Of a stretch of 64,000 bases of DNA, positions 11,701 to 33,294 are shown one piece after another; the stretch's first letter is position 1, and the number at the start of each line of letters is the position of its first letter. Source of the stretch: Anas platyrhynchos (lineage: Eukaryota; Chordata; Aves; Anseriformes; Anatidae); contig NC_092613.1 of assembly GCF_047663525.1 (NCBI RefSeq), positions 6,783,501-6,847,500 on the forward strand. Reading direction: 5' to 3'. The notes below the pieces were generated by a model. It made no database searches. It was given only the letters and a program-made list of their open reading frames with translations, and was not told the DNA's origin. The position numbers were made by a program, and so were the translations under genes.

Positions 11701-14281
11701 ATCTCCTCTACACTTTCAGGAAACAAATGAACCACCCATTCATTAATTCTACCGTACAGCTAGCAATTAGAGCATGTTTAAGGATTTCAGCAGCTAGCTG
11801 AAGCAAGATCAGTTTTAGCAGGATTTTCCTGCTGTAACTACCTTGGCTTCCTATCTGAGAAAAACACTATCTTATCTTAGCTCACTATGCATATGCCTAC
11901 GCTGCGAGTTAACTGCTCACTAGCTAATGAAACAGCAGGTTTCCTAATGCTGGTACAAAGAAAAATGGACTATGATGGAGGATGTGACTCTGTGCATTTT
12001 CAGCATGAGTCCAATGTTTAACAGGTGACAAGCATCTCTTATTAAACCTACCCCTGGCAGCTTTCCAGCTTGCTATTTTCTCAAAGCTGCATTACCTGTC
12101 TTGGAAAATTGAAAGCATAATGCATCTCAAATCTAATGACTGCATTGACTGAGATTCCAAAGTCCAGGGTTTTCAAAGAACTCAGCATTTGGTATGCAGA
12201 ATCCTGTTACAAGAATGCTTAGTGCTGTCCTGCACAAACTCATCTTTGTACAGGTGCATTGTACAAAGGACATTTTGACGCTGGGGGCCAATTCCCAGCA
12301 GCAGCAGCATCCTACAGGGTAACCTGTATGTGTAATAGACCACAACAAACCAAACAGCAGGAAACAGCGTGCAGACCCCACATAATGAAAAGAAAAATCC
12401 AAAAAAAAACAAACAAAAAAACAAATTATTGCTAAAAACTGTACTAAAGCCCTGTTTAGAAATCCGCTCCTACACATGCTGGTAACACAAGTTTTAAAGG
12501 CAGCCATGGTGCTGGCACTAGGAACTCTGTGGTACTCGTGATCTACTTTAGTATGAGACTCCACACCAAAGACCTAGACATCTGTGAGGCACGAAGCAGC
12601 CTCCTTACACACTATGCTTGTGGTATTTGCATCACATTAAAAATCTGAATACATGCAAGGAAATGAAGTCAATCTGACTTGCAACGAATGTGACTGCCTC
12701 TTGGGCTATGCCTAGCACATTTACTTAATCAGCTCATAAGCAGGAAAATAAGTTAGTCAAGAAGACTTGAAGCATTCTACAGTTGGTCCATGTCTACCCT
12801 AGAACCAAAACAAGCAAAAACAAATGAGAAACTCACTGAAACCTGAGACATGATCAGCTATGCTGAATGACCAGAGATGTGATTTATACATTTTTACAAG
12901 ATCGTGTCTGACAAGACAGTCTGAGCAGTTGATCTAGATTATAAAATAGACTATAAAGCCTGAGGTTGTCCCCATCTATATAAAACTAACTTCCACACAT
13001 CCCTAAATAAGGTGAATTTCACATCAGATGAATTAATTTAATCCAATGGCTGCAAGAACATGTGCAACACGGTAGCTCACAACAACTTAGGCTGAGCAAA
13101 TGAGCAGCCCTTGCAGATCAGGCTATTCTGCTAGGACTTCAGTGGTCTAAACTAAAAGTGATACCCCCATAATTAGAGCAAGCACACCCAAGTCACAGCC
13201 AAAACTGAGGTCAGGGAAAGATCCCCATCCTGTGAGTTTATGCCAAATACTTCAGCATTATCTAAGTACTGTAGATTTCCCATACAGACGGAAGTTAAGG
13301 CATTTTTCTGAGCACAGTTAAGACTCCTGCTAAGCAGGTATGCTCACCTTAATCAACTAAGACAGGCTTCAAGGCTTGGCCTGAATCATGTTCAACAATT
13401 AAATCAGAAGGAATACAAATAAGGTTGAAACAGAACTGGGAGGAATTCATCTCAAATGCCAGTCTCCTGGGGTCAGACTTTGGTATCATACAACCATGAT
13501 AATCAAGCATAACATTTGACTATTCCACTTTTGATACTTTGGTGGGAGACATTTTTCAGAATCATCCAGCTAAGGCAGAAATGGAAATGGGTTATTTGGC
13601 TTGTGGATCACTAGTGTTCCAGTCCCCCACCCAGATTGTGCTGAAGGTTTCACAGCTGTCCACATTGATGATAACCTGATTAGCCAAATCCTCCTGTGTT
13701 ATACCAGATATGTGAATTACCATTTATTCTTCTGCTTTCCATATAAGATGAACCAATGAATTAATTTCTGAATCACTTTCAGGGGAAACTGGTGTTTAAC
13801 CTCAGGCAGCTAGCTCAGATTTTTGCTCTGAATTGAGCTTCAGCCACAAGGCTGCACTCCCAAAAGGGCATCTCTTCCCCCTTCAGCATACCATATCTCA
13901 TACCATTCATGCCAAATCTATGTATAGGAGAAAAAATTAAGCAGCCTTTGTCTTTAGAAGTGTTGTACCTTTTCTTAAGGTTAAGTAATACAAGGTTAGT
14001 TCCTGTTACCTTGTATTGTGACAGCAAATTAGAACCTTGAAATAAAGAGTAGCTAACTCAAATCTTCCACCAAATGCTTGAGCATGTTCTAGTCTTGGAT
14101 TCTGGGGGCAAATATGTACTGTTAGCTCTTTAAATAGCAATGCCTTAAGTAAAACTCCTCTAACTCTAGAATGATTACTTTATTCACCTTTCTCAGAAAG
14201 AAATTTTATCTCAGACAGACTATTTGCATATGGTTAATGAAGGTACATAGTGTTTGGACACTACTGCATGTCTTAAAGAAG
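2721..14281. other. Intergenic region, KDM5B to alpha-tubulin
   Basis: About 11.5 kb of moderate-GC sequence. All open frames are short, and none resembles a known protein or shows splice-consistent exons. A short AT-rich patch lies near 11185-11225. I see no gene, RNA gene or clear transposon. Confidence 0.6.
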
Positions 14282-14287
14282 TTTATT
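14282..14287 (-). terminator. TUBA: Alpha-tubulin polyadenylation signal
   Basis: AATAAA on the minus strand (TTTATT on plus), about 80 nt after the stop codon. This implies a very short 3'UTR of roughly 100 nt. A second TTTATT near 14178 is a possible alternative. Confidence 0.6.
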
Positions 14288-14364
14288 CCAATCATTAGAC
14301 ATGATTTACACTGCTACTAAAAAGGCAGTAAGTGGCAGAGACTTGCAATTCACTTCTGTTGCAT

Positions 14365-23796
<9,432 letters not shown>

Positions 23797-24120
23797 GGCT
23801 CCTCGGGGCCGGCAGCGCTGGGGGCAGCAGACGCGCAACGGGTCTGGGCAGCGCCGCGAATGCGGCCGCCTTGCCCCGGCCCGCCCTATATAAGCGAGGG
23901 GGCGGGGCTTCTGGCTCCCTCCTTCTCTCTCATTGGCTGAGACTCGCATGGAGGCGTCACCCTCCCGCAGAGCTATTGGGTGGCTGCGCTTTGAGACTTC
24001 TCGCTCTCCCAATCGGCGCCGGGCGGCGGCGGAGCGGGACGCGCGATTGGAGGGCGGATATGAATTTCAGCTTGTTCGCGCGAGCCATTGGCTGGTTCGT
24101 AAAGAGGGGCGGGGACGGGG
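23797..24120 (-). promoter_or_regulatory. TUBA: Alpha-tubulin promoter: TATA plus four CCAAT boxes
   Basis: A TATATA element at 23887-23892 lies about 90 nt upstream of the ATG. Upstream are four ATTGG motifs (CCAAT on the minus strand) at 23932, 23975, 24046 and 24087, a GGCGTCAC CRE-like site near 23953 and GC boxes. This is an NF-Y-type, strongly expressed housekeeping or proliferation promoter architecture, inferred from motifs. Confidence 0.75.
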
Positions 24121-26076
24121 GCGGGGCTCAGCCTTCCCGCCAACGGAGGGCAGCGCCCATTTTCTCCCCTCAGCCTGAGGCGCTGCGGTCCCTGCATGGC
24201 CCCGGGCCGGGGGCTCAGCGCTGGGCGCCGCTCAGAGCCCGCCCGTGCCCGGCCATAAGCGGCCAGGGAAAGGGCTCGGTGCCTGGGACACCCGATCCAG
24301 AAAAAACCCTGCTGAAATCAATACGTGTCACGTTGAAATAAATGCTCCAATTTAAAGCAAGTGTTAAGATGGTGTAAAAGCCCTGTGGTGTGTCCTAACA
24401 TTAATGATTTAATTAATATATGTATTAATGCCGTATTTTACATATTAACAAGTATTAATGAGGTCACCAAACTTACTTTTTGGGTGGGAAGTGGCAGCTA
24501 CGTGGCTCGCCTGTGACGCTTCATAACGGGGGCTCCATGGCAAGCACAGCACCAATTCAGGCTCTAAAACCTACAGAAAAGAAATTTCCACAATGATTTT
24601 TTTTTTTTAACCTTCAGGATTTATAAAATGCTCTGACCTGAGATAACACTCCCACTCCTCTCACTGTCCTTTCACCTCTGCCAGTGCAGGTTAGCGATGG
24701 GGCCAGCCCCTGAATCGTCAGTGCCACACAATCCCACCGTGGTGTTTTATTCTCCTTTATGAACGCCACAGGACCATACAAACAGCATGGTCAGACACCT
24801 GGCAAAGGCAAAATACGAAAATGGTCTCACCGAGTGAGTGCAACGAGTGCTCCTCTTAGCTTAGTCCACAAGTAAAATTGGACTCAGGCCAGGCTGGGGT
24901 ATTACAGCGTGCCTTGGTCCAGCTTAAACGGAGGTTTTCACGTACTTAACTACTCTGCTAATTACCTGGTCTGATTTGTCTTAACAGCTCTGGGAAATGG
25001 ATTTTGGCACAGAGCTCAGCTCCGTAAAGCAGCATTATCCCCGATCATCTGGACTTACCAGGACTGCCCCAGCTGCACAAAGTGGTTCTTGACTTCACTG
25101 AGAAAATCAGGTTTTGGTGCTATTTTGACCAATTGCACACGCGGGCACCTGAAAGCTGCTCTGAACTGCAAAAAAGCCTCAGTCCCGGGGCTCCAGCGGC
25201 ATAAAAGGGGCATCAAGACAGTGGGGCCAGGCAGCTTACAGCTCGTGTGCCTTGGGGTGCCTTGCCAAGCTGCACTGGTGAGAAATGAGGCAGCCCTACA
25301 CAAGCTGGTGTTGCTGGATGCCTGGAAAAACATTGCCATGGGACCCAAATGCATTTGGTTTAGTCTGACTAAACATTAACGTGAAGTCCTAGGGGCTATC
25401 ATGTATCCACAACTTCTTGAATGCATTTTTTTTTCCTCCCTTGCTGGATATTATTTCTGAGTGCGGTGTGAGAGGTTTTTATATTTCTCCAGGGTTTCTC
25501 CATGTCTGGGATTGCTATCAAGGCCCGCAGAGCACAGACTTTGGCTGTGTACCACGTTTTCAGTGAATATGACACTTCCAGAAAATGCCAGAGTGCTGTG
25601 GACCTGCGATAAAGTCCCGGCAGCTCCACGCTGGGGCTGGGGCTTCTTGGATGAACCTTTGAACGTGCAACCATGCGGCTCTCATTTTCTGTTCGTGCTG
25701 AGAAATGTTGGCCAAATGATGTGTGCGCCGCTGAAATCCTCGGTCAAAACGTGGCAGCCTTGCCCCCACATCTGTCTGCTAAATGTCGGGGTTGGGTTTG
25801 AGATGATCTGGGATTTTCCTGTGCTATTTTCCAGCACTCTGATCGGCCTCAGCGAAATGCTGCCAGATCTCCACTCCTCATTCCCAGGTCACAGAAAACT
25901 CTTTGGTGTCCTGCACTGTTACAGGGCCGGGTATTTTGGGGGCTGGCGAGGGATCTCGACGTATTTTGCTTTGGTTTTCACCTTCATTTCCAAAATCGGG
26001 TGTGGCTCCCTTGGGGTCATCCGACCCGGGAGCGTGCCTGACCTCCGGAGGGAGGCCGGCCGCCCCGCCGAGCAGT

Positions 26077-26110
26077 TTTATGGGGCCTCCGACTTTATGG
26101 GGCCTCCGAC
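26077..26110. repeat. 17-bp perfect tandem duplication
   Basis: TTTATGGGGCCTCCGAC occurs twice with no spacer (26077-26093 and 26094-26110). Confidence 0.9.
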
Positions 26111-29100
26111 TGCACGGCCGACCTTTGGCTGCTGCCGAACACGGCTCTGCGAGGCTGGGAAGGGACGAGGCTCCTGATACCGAGCCAAGCAGCGCCTTTG
26201 TTAGCCCTTTGGAGGGCTGGGAGACAAACAGGGCTAAACAGGGTGCTTGTTGTTTATATTTCTCTCCGTAGGCTTGCAGGGAATGGCAGATAAGATCTCT
26301 CCTTGCCCCCGTGGCCAAGGTACAAAGGGGCCAGGCCGTAGCAGAAGGTGCACACGCAGGAGATTTCCAGAGCCTGGGCAAGCTGAATGTCAACGAGCCC
26401 GGCTGGAAGGGAAGGCAAACCCTGCCCCACGGCTCTGGGCACGTGGGGTGTACCTGGGGCGTACCTGGGGTGCTCAGAGCCCAGAGGGACACTGCAAATG
26501 TTGTGGGAAATCAGCTCATATCGCAGGGCTTTGGTTGCAGTGCCAAATGTTTGTCCCATCCCACGTGGAAACGCTTGGTCCACATCTCTCAGGCCAAACC
26601 TCCACGGGAGGACGTGGATTCTCCACCAGGGCTTTGGGAATGTGTGCTGGATGCCAAGAAGCATCTTTCATTTAGAGCTGAAAGATACCCAACTAGACGG
26701 AGCTGAGTTAATTACTGACCTAAACACTCCCTATCCCAGATGGGCTGGAGATCCATAGGTATGGGGCTGGTGACAGAACACGTAGCTGGAGTGGGTCAGA
26801 CAAGGTAAGCGATTGTTCCTCTCCTGAGCACTGAGCACGTTCGGTAGGCATATCTCTAATTATAGGATTCCAGCCTGTTTATACCCAGTCCTTTACCTTG
26901 CAGGGAGTGTCAAAACAAGTGGCAGGATGTGCTTGAGTTGCCAGATGGGAACCCCAAAGGGCTGGGCTCTCCTTTTGTTTTGCGAGATCTCCTACGTGAT
27001 AGTCAGCAGAAGTGCAGCACAACGCGTGTACTTGGCTGATTAATATTTCACAGGCAAGTTTAATATCAGCATTCTCTCCCTGGATCGTTTGACTTCGTAA
27101 CCTTAATGGGCTATTAATGTAGCTTCTTTGCAGGTAATCCTTAAATAAGTTCCTGTTTTTAATGGCCTTAAACACATTCCCTATTTTTAAATATTTCATT
27201 ATTTGCTCTTCCAACTCTTTTAATCCTGCTCGTGCAAGCATGGACTTTGCTACCTGCCCTGTTTTTTGTTCTCCACAAGTCCACATTGCAGGGGCTGCTT
27301 CCAATCCCTGCTTGCTTTTAACGCCATTTCAGCCCTGCCTTTCACAGGATAATTCCTGCCTGCCTGGGGTAACAAACCTCCAGCAGGCATTTGTGGAAGC
27401 TGAAACAGCTCCTCTGTCAAGCCACGTTATTTATTTATTTCACACTTAAAGGCCTTTGGAATTACTCACCTAATTGCAATGCCATCTCTGTATTGAGAGT
27501 TTTGTGCTGCTGTGCTTGGTTTTGGTACCCCTCCAGCTCAAATTATGCCGGAGTTTGGATCGAGCTGCAGAGGGCACCGAGCCTCCAAACTGCCTGCTGA
27601 CACCTGCAGCCAGATCTCCCTCATCAAGGGAGGTTCCTTCACTAGCCTGAAGCCACTTTCCCCAAATATCTTTTCTCCTCTGGAGCCGAGCTGTGTGTTT
27701 GCTGACTCCTGGTGCTTCTGTCCTCGTAGCCTTTTTGGTGCTAGTCCCTTGGATCCGTCACAGCTTGACAGAGAGCAGAGTCCTGCTTGTGTCAGAGAAC
27801 GGGAGCCACAGGCTGCTCCCTCCCCAGCAAAGCACGAGGCAGCTCTTGGAGCCACGTCCTCATGTGCCAGAGATCCCAAAGTAACCAGAGGCTCTGCAAC
27901 GAGCTGTGGTCTGGCTGTTTGCCACGGAAAGAACACGCTCTTCACAATGTTCCAGGCAGCGTGCGGAGCCAGCTGCTCCAGCAGGAGACAGATACCTGCG
28001 TTGACATGGCTTTGCTTGTTTTCCCTTGCTCTCAGGGCATCTCTTCCAGCTGCGCTCGAACAATTGCAGGGGGTTGCTCCTGGCAGCACGCACCCGAGCG
28101 CTTTGCCTCTGCACGCACAGGGATTAAGGCAAGCGGCTGTCTCCCTTCCTCCAGGGGAATTCAGAGCCTCCTGGAAGATAAGGAACATGAAAGCAGGAAC
28201 AGAAACCCAGCTGAGTATACACACACTCCCTGCTGCTTCCCCGGTGAGGAGCGGGGATAAACACACCCGTGCGGGAGCACTGCTGGCACGGCCGCTCGCC
28301 CCAGGGCCTCCCCTCGCTGTCACAAATGGCTCTGAAAGACTTTTCAAGGGCAGCCGCTGCCTGCAGTTCTGCCCTGTCCTGCCAGCCTCACCCCCGCCAG
28401 GCAGGCAGGCGGCTGGAACAACCACGGCTCCGGCTCTCACCGCTTTGGCCTCCTCTGGCGGCTGCATCGGTCAGAAGTTGCCCCGTTTTCAGGCCCAGCT
28501 CGTTTATGGGATGGGAGCCAGCCTCGAGATGTTCCCCTCCACCCCAGCCGACACATCTGAGAGGCTCCTGCCAAGGAGGGGGGGTTGCTGGCTGTTTCTT
28601 CACACAGCAGCCATATCGGGACGGTTCACATTGAACCGAAGACAAAACCGAAGCCCCCAGAAAGTTACCGTGGTGTGTGATGGAGGGATAGATCCTCTGC
28701 CTCCAGCTGGTACCCCCGTGCAGCACCCTCTGAGCTTCAGATGTGCAGCGTTTAAAAATCAGGTTGCAGCAGCCCACAGAGCTGCCCGTGCCGTTCCAGG
28801 GGAAGCACTGGAAAGATGCAGGAACCAAACTCTCCAAGGGGCATCCTGCCTCCCCTCTTCAGAGATGGAAACACGATCTCAGCAACCCAGAAACCCGTCC
28901 AACTCCTCCTCTGGGATTCATGTAGGGACCAGAGCACTTCATTTCCACGCTCTGCACGGTCTTTAAGGCAAGTCAGGCTTTCAGATGCCTGCGCATTTCA
29001 CCCAAAGCACACCTGTGAGAAGACAACCTTGGCTTCTTTCACCCAGCTGGGGGCTGCAGCACCTGCCAGGCCACCATCTCCCCCCTCCCTGACCCAAAAA

Positions 29101-29303
29101 GGTCCAGCAGCACCTAAAGCTGCCCTTTAAGACCCCGTCCGAGGAGCAGCTCAGCCCCAAAGTATCATTTATGCTGAGATGCACGATAGAAATTGGTTAA
29201 AGGAGCCTAAAGCTGGCTTTTATGAAAATCTTTCTCTCTTTGCACTTTTTTATGGTAAGTTCCACTCCTCTGTTGTGGTTTCTTTCCATGTCCCCCAGCA
29301 ACT

Positions 29304-29346
29304 GCAAAATACTTGGTGGCTTTAAGCAAAATACTTGGTGGTTTGG
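29304..29346. repeat. 22-bp period direct duplication
   Basis: GCAAAATACTTGGTGG plus TTT-containing flank occurs twice, 22 bp apart, with one mismatch. Confidence 0.85.
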
Positions 29347-32237
29347 TGTTCCTTTGATTCTAGGCTTTGGCCATTATTAACCTGGCTTTGCAGGAGGCAG
29401 GGAAGCATTTCCCTGCACTATTTGTTTACAGACCCTGCAGCTATTTCCTATTATTTCCTATCCTCCTTTTCTTGTTCTTGCCAGGGAGTGAATTGTCAGG
29501 CACGTAAAATAACACGCAGAGACTTTTTACAATACATTTCAGGTATCCCTCTAGCTGTCTCCTAGTAAACCTGGCCCTGTTTTTGTCATTCCACAGCTCT
29601 TTCCTGAACTTGGCTGAGCTCCGTGACGTGCTACATGCTGGCAGGAGGTTCCAGATGCATCAAGCTGCAGGAATTGCAAAGATCCTACCACCTTTAAGCC
29701 CTCCTGGTGACAAACTGAATGTCCGAGCTCTAGAACTGCAAAATTCTCCTCCAAGGTATTTCTTAACAGCCCGCATTGTCTGCCCTGCTCTGCCAAGGAT
29801 TTCTTCTGTTAAGAGATGAGGAATCGTGGAGACACTCTGGTGTTGTCAGGCCCAGAAACCAAAACCTTTTTTGCTGACCTACAGAGCTAGGGAAAGAATT
29901 GGGCCTTGATTTCCAGTCCCCGCTCCAAGCACCACTTAGCTACGCCCATGAAATGCACCTTAAAGAGGGAAAGGTGTGAACACAACCTCTCACCAAGGGG
30001 CGACTCGTGGCAGTTATCCAAGACAGATTTCACAGCCTCCTGCTGCCCAGCAGAGGAAGATCCTCATCTCGTGAGCAAAGTCTGTGCAGCTATTTACGTA
30101 GAAGAATCCATTTCCAGCTTAATTTAAAAGCAATCTTCACGTGGAGACAAGGGTTTCTGCTCTGTCTTGTCGATGATAAAGATGGGCTGCAAGATGCGTG
30201 TGAACAGCTCTTACGTAAGCATTTCCTGCACCTGGTCTGGCTCTTGCCCTTTTTTTCTTGCCTAGAAATTCCTGCAGGCAACCGGGAAACGGTTTTGCAA
30301 CACGCTAGATCAACAGTGAAAAGACCGTATGTGGGGCTAAATTGTTATTAGCTCCTGCTCACACAGGAACTGTTCAGCACTTCACGAGCTGCTCCCAAAT
30401 CTGATGTTGCATGCGAGCAGCCCTTCCCCTCACCCCCCTCGAGGCAAGGGCTGCTGACTGCAGACATTCTTCCTCTACAGCTCAGTTTGTATCACAGTGG
30501 CACTGCCCAGGCTGAGATCCCACACAATGCTGCTTTTTCCCTTTTATTTTCTTTGGGGGTTGCTGCGAAGCCCTGCTGCATGGCTGCACCTTTGCTGGGA
30601 GGACATCCCTGCCCACGCTGTGTGGGCTTCAGGGCTGCATCCCCCAGCTGCTCCGTGCTGCCGGAAGCCAGGATCCCACCCGAGGCTGAAAGATCCCAAG
30701 ATCTCGTGATTCTTTCCCATCTCTGAGCATCACCACACTGCAGAGGATTCGGATCTCTGCCACTCTGCTTTGAAGGCTTTGACCTGAGATCTCCCAGCTC
30801 TCAAAACAAAAAACCACCACGACACCCACGCTGTTTAAATATGCAAAACTTACCAAAGATTGGATTGTCTACAAGACAGAGGCATCTTCTTTATTTATTG
30901 TTTACTGCTATCACATTGCTTTTGTTTTCTTCCCAGGCCACCAGTAAAGCTGCCTCCACCTCTGCTCCACCCCAGTGCTCCCCACAGATGGTTGCCCAAT
31001 ATCAGGATTCCACACACATTTTTTGAGAGGTGTCATTTACTCAGCATTAGCCAAGCTGATATCCCCAAGCCTGCACAGTGATGTCCTAAAAACGAAACAA
31101 CTGCACAGTACATCTCATATTGCAGTAACACAGACCAAAATCTAGCTATTATAGGGCAAAACACATCCCTAGTAAACAAACTGAGTGATAAAGTGACATT
31201 GAAGTGATGCGGTCCCACTATTTCTTTGTCCCTCCTGCCCTTCTAGGTACATTTCCTCAATGACCCTGTTCAACTACAGAGCTTAGGGCTAAACAAGCAG
31301 AAGGGCACAAAGAAAGCAGCACAGTTTTCGTGTTGGATGTGCACGTGACACATTTAGCAAGGACATAGCACAAGACTCACCTTCTACCCCAGTGAGAGCC
31401 TAAATCACACATTACACGGGTATACTCCCCCTCCCACTGCCTGCCCACAGCTGACGTTTGTAACAGCAGCCCCAGAACAGCCAACATCTCGGTTGCTTTA
31501 CTTTTATATTAAGGCAGAGTCTTCAAATCTGAAAAGTGCAGGTGCTCGAGCACTGGAAAAGAAAGGACTCGTTTCTCCCTCACCTGCTGTCATCAAACCA
31601 GACCGGGATGCCTTTCGGGACAATCTACCTGAGGCCATGCCTGTTTTAGGCTCCTGCCACCAAAATGGTTTTAGGAGAGAGAAGTGAGGCAAAAGCTTCT
31701 TCCACAGCCATAAGGAGCAACATTTTTCGTCTTTACCTACGACAGATCTTGACTGTGGTGGTGAACAAAGAACTTCATTGCCCCAGCACAACACCAGCTA
31801 CATCAGTACCAGAAGTGTTTATTAGCACTGCATACTGATACACCTCCTGCAGCAAGGCACGTCCTCTGGAGATGTGCCTCAACACAACCACCATAAAGCT
31901 GCTCCATTATTCATCCAGGACTTTGCAAACCGAGAATGCAAACTGGACTGTGACTGCCAAAGACTGAGAACCATGCCTGCTGCAGGCTCCTTCAGCTTTT
32001 GGTCAGCTTTGTGCCCATCTTTTAAGAGAGAGGCCAGCACTGGATGCAATATCCCAGCGCTGCTCTTGCCAGCTGCTCTAACAGAAGAAGAATCGTCTCC
32101 TGACATCTCTGTTTAATGTGCACACAGCTGTTTTGACATTCTTCAGCACTGAGACACTCGGTCATCAGACGCTGCTTGTCCAATGATTCAAATCCTTTTC
32201 AGGATGGAATCTCTTCACTCTTCCTTCCTGGGCTTGC

Positions 32238-33051
32238 ATTTTCTTTATTTGCCATTCTATCAGTGAGCTCTAGCTGTATCTTATTTTATTTTCAAGTACT
32301 CAGTTAATATAATGACATTAGTTAAATGCCTTACACACACTTTAGGTGCCATATACTCTTACAGGTTACAGTTGTCAAGTAGGATGAGGTTTTAGAGAAC
32401 CTAAATGTTAAAGTTTGGGGCAGGGTACATCTCTTCTGAAAATCAACAGAAGACACAGCCTTAAACCCTACAATTGCTTTGGCTGTAGTTTAGACAATTT
32501 ATGCTGCCGCCATGATTCAACACAGCAGTCCTCTTCTCCCCTTGCCCTTGTGCCAGCATCCACGTTTATAAGACTGTGTCACAAACCAATCAGCCTGAAA
32601 GACATCCTAAAACATGGAAACAGCTGCCACACGAGGAAGAAGTGACAGAGAGCAGCCAGGAAGGCCCGGGACCGCTTCTAGCAACAGTGGCAGATCAAGC
32701 TACTTGGCGAAACTGTCAGCGAGCTGTCCCTGCGGGTCACTGGGGACCTCCCACCAGTGACACCCTCCCCAGGTGGGCTCTGGTGAGGAGCCAGCTGTGC
32801 CGATGCTGCGTTTCTTGGTTAGTTTATGGATCAGTGCCCTGGGCCAGGGCAGCCAGCAGGGCTGTAAGTCAATAAAGCCGTGGCGTTGCCAGGCTGCGGT
32901 CAGTCAGGCACACGGCGGCCGAGCTGTGTTCACCCAGCTGGGCTTCAGCTCAGCCCCTCGAGCTGTCCGGTAGCAGGGCAGCTGGGCTGCAGGGCTTCCC
33001 GGCAGCCGGTGCTCATCATCCCTGTCCCCAGCCCAGGCCGTGTCGCCGCTG
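32238..33051 (-). other. RABIF: RABIF putative 3'UTR and flank
   Basis: Downstream of the RABIF stop, the first AATAAA motifs on the minus strand (plus TTTATT) lie near 32285 and 32238. A 3'UTR of about 0.8 kb is possible. No coding sequence is seen. Confidence 0.35.
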
Positions 33052-33294
33052 TCACTCGTGGGCCACGCGCTCCAGTGCCACGTAGAAGCTGTCCTTGTCG
33101 TCCAGGCAGTGCCAGCCGATGGGCCCCGCCTCGCAGTCGGCGCACACCAGGAACTTGACGTTGCCCACGTCGCGGGTGAAGCCCACGTTCTCGAAGGAGA
33201 ACATGTCGCGCACCAGCCAGTGCTCCCGCACCACGTCCCCGCCGCTCGCTGCCGCCGCCGCCACCGCCTTCTTCTTCATGGCGGGCAGGAGGAG
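33052..33294 (-). CDS. RABIF: RABIF exon 2
   Basis: 80 codons plus TGA (33054-33052). The acceptor is CCCCCAG before LLLPAMKKK. A short alanine run (AVAAAAASGG) replaces the human ALSDGSNPD linker. It contains the second zinc pair CADC and ends ALERVAHE. Confidence 0.95.
   Translation of the reverse strand, partial: LLLPAMKKKAVAAAAASGGDVVREHWLVRDMFSFENVGFTRDVGNVKFLVCADCEAGPIGWHCLDDKDSFYVALERVAHE

Larger units (their letters stand above)
24291..32237. other. Intergenic region, alpha-tubulin to RABIF
   Basis: About 8 kb with no recognised gene. It contains an AT-rich patch (24395-24470), a perfect 17-bp tandem duplication at 26077-26110, and a 22-bp direct duplication around 29304-29346. Long overlapping open frames on both strands at 27.5-29.0 kb lack homology or exon structure and look random. 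Confidence 0.6.

Noticed and set aside
23887-23894. TATATAAG read on the plus strand as a promoter for a rightward gene
   Set aside because: TATATA is palindromic, and the CCAAT boxes, exon 1 ATG and donor all point to minus-strand use. No gene starts to the right.
27512-28966. 484-codon plus-strand open frame, with a 309-codon minus-strand frame across it
   Set aside because: No recognisable domain, no homology, overlapping long frames on both strands, intergenic position and low-complexity Ala/Pro/Arg content. Most likely chance absence of stops.
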